Source: an uncultured bacterium
GTDB taxonomy: Bacteria > Patescibacteriota > Minisyncoccia > Phycocordibacterales > UBA5272
Length of the DNA stretch: 11,114 nucleotides
Direction: 5' to 3'
Assembly: GCA_903834855.1 (NCBI GenBank)
Contig: CAILKS010000025.1
Coordinates: forward strand, 1 to 11,114
Position 1 is the first letter of the stretch. Every line of letters begins with the position of its first letter. Made by a program: the position numbers and the translations under genes. Shown here piece after piece: positions 10,675-11,114 of the stretch. Under the pieces are notes generated by a model, which saw nothing but the letters and a program-made list of their open reading frames with translations, was not told the DNA's origin and did no database searches.

Positions 10675-11114
10675 TACCAGAAACCAAATCGTTGCCAAAC
10701 TCGCCGCTGTCATAACTCCAGTAATTAACCATCCTAAAAATGACTGCATTTTATTATTCTTCCACTGCCCCATGATACTATTTCTACTAGCCAAGTAAAC
10801 AATAATCATAAGTAAAAATGGTGCAATCATTCCATTTAACATCGCAGAATAAAGTAGCGCTTTCATTGGAGGAACACCTATAAATGTAATACCGAGACCA
10901 ACCAACATTGATACAATAATCACACCATAAAATGCTCTAGCTTCATGATACTTATTATAAAGCCCCTCTTTAAATCTAAATGCTTCCGCAATAGCATAAG
11001 CTGAAGATCCAGCGAGAATTGGTACTGCAAGTAACCCTGTACCCAAAATTCCCATTGTAAACAAAAAATATGTCGCCTTACCAGCAAAAGGAAGTAACGC
11101 TTGAGCTGCCTGTC
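10672..11114 (-). CDS. NRAMP-family metal ion transporter, C-terminal part
   Basis: The reading frame is open to the window edge, so only the last 146 residues are visible; the N-terminal part lies beyond 11114. NRAMP proteins are inner-membrane symporters that bring Mn2+ or Fe2+ into the cell with protons. The visible part begins within QAAQALLPFAGKATYF and continues with GILGTGLLAVPILAGSSAYA, the family's conserved helix, then three further hydrophobic segments (about FYGVIIVSMLVGLGITFIG, MIAPFLLMIIVYLA and WLITGVMTAASLATIWFLV) and the conserved ALLYSAMLNGM loop and SIMGQW. The metal-binding DPGN and MPH motifs would be in the missing part, so the substrate cannot be judged. The stop codon lies inside a heptamer repeat. 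Confidence 0.85.
   Translation of the reverse strand, partial: QAAQALLPFAGKATYFLFTMGILGTGLLAVPILAGSSAYAIAEAFRFKEGLYNKYHEARAFYGVIIVSMLVGLGITFIGVPPMKALLYSAMLNGMIAPFLLMIIVYLASRNSIMGQWKNNKMQSFLGWLITGVMTAASLATIWFLV

Overview
The window looks like a piece of a small, AT-rich genome of the Candidate Phyla Radiation (Patescibacteria, Parcubacteria-like). The reasons are the gene set and order (rpsU, ybeY, ftsA, ftsZ in a row), shortened core proteins (Pth lacks about 20 internal residues), lineage-style substitutions in HisRS, FtsA and FtsZ, and housekeeping genes without Shine-Dalgarno sites. The genetic code reads as standard, and all thirteen genes end in TAA or TAG. The assignment is inference from gene content; no marker rRNA is present.

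Layout. Positions 71-601 (minus) hold pth; a divergent intergenic region with inverted heptamer arrays separates it from lepB (803-1531), which is followed 4 nt later by hisS (1536-2852) and a long hairpin terminator. A PAS-GGDEF diguanylate cyclase (3028-3954) stands alone with its own promoter, ribosome binding site and terminator. Then come rpsU (4108-4356), ybeY (4451-4849), ftsA (4974-6158) and ftsZ (6354-7622): translation and ribosome maturation next to the cell-division pair. From 7623 the window becomes accessory in character: a 124-residue protein of unknown function (8027-8401, minus), a thioredoxin reductase-like flavoprotein (8638-9579), a Lys-rich, Cys-containing 104-residue protein (9786-10100, minus), a TfoX N-terminal-domain protein (10213-10551, minus) and the C-terminal part of an NRAMP-type metal transporter (10672 to the window end, minus).

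The most unusual content is between the genes. Almost every intergenic gap carries short tandem arrays of degenerate 7-bp units. There are two main families, TAGAYNT and GANAATT, often arranged as inverted pairs. They carry stop codons in several frames, overlap the stop codons of several genes, flank the tfoX-like gene as a perfect 26-bp inverted repeat, and seem to supply the -35 box of trxB. A separate structured element of about 65-75 bp (core CGTACAAGTAGTACG inside a longer stem) occurs three times, after ybeY, ftsZ and trxB, with stem sequences that differ yet still pair. A 12-mer, AAATACAATAAG, recurs near the ends of pth and hisS and upstream of lepB.

Two styles of gene start can be seen. 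Most core genes have an extended -10 box a few bases before the ATG and no Shine-Dalgarno (probably leaderless mRNA). The diguanylate cyclase and the two unknown proteins have a TTGACA-like -35, a longer leader and a clear Shine-Dalgarno.
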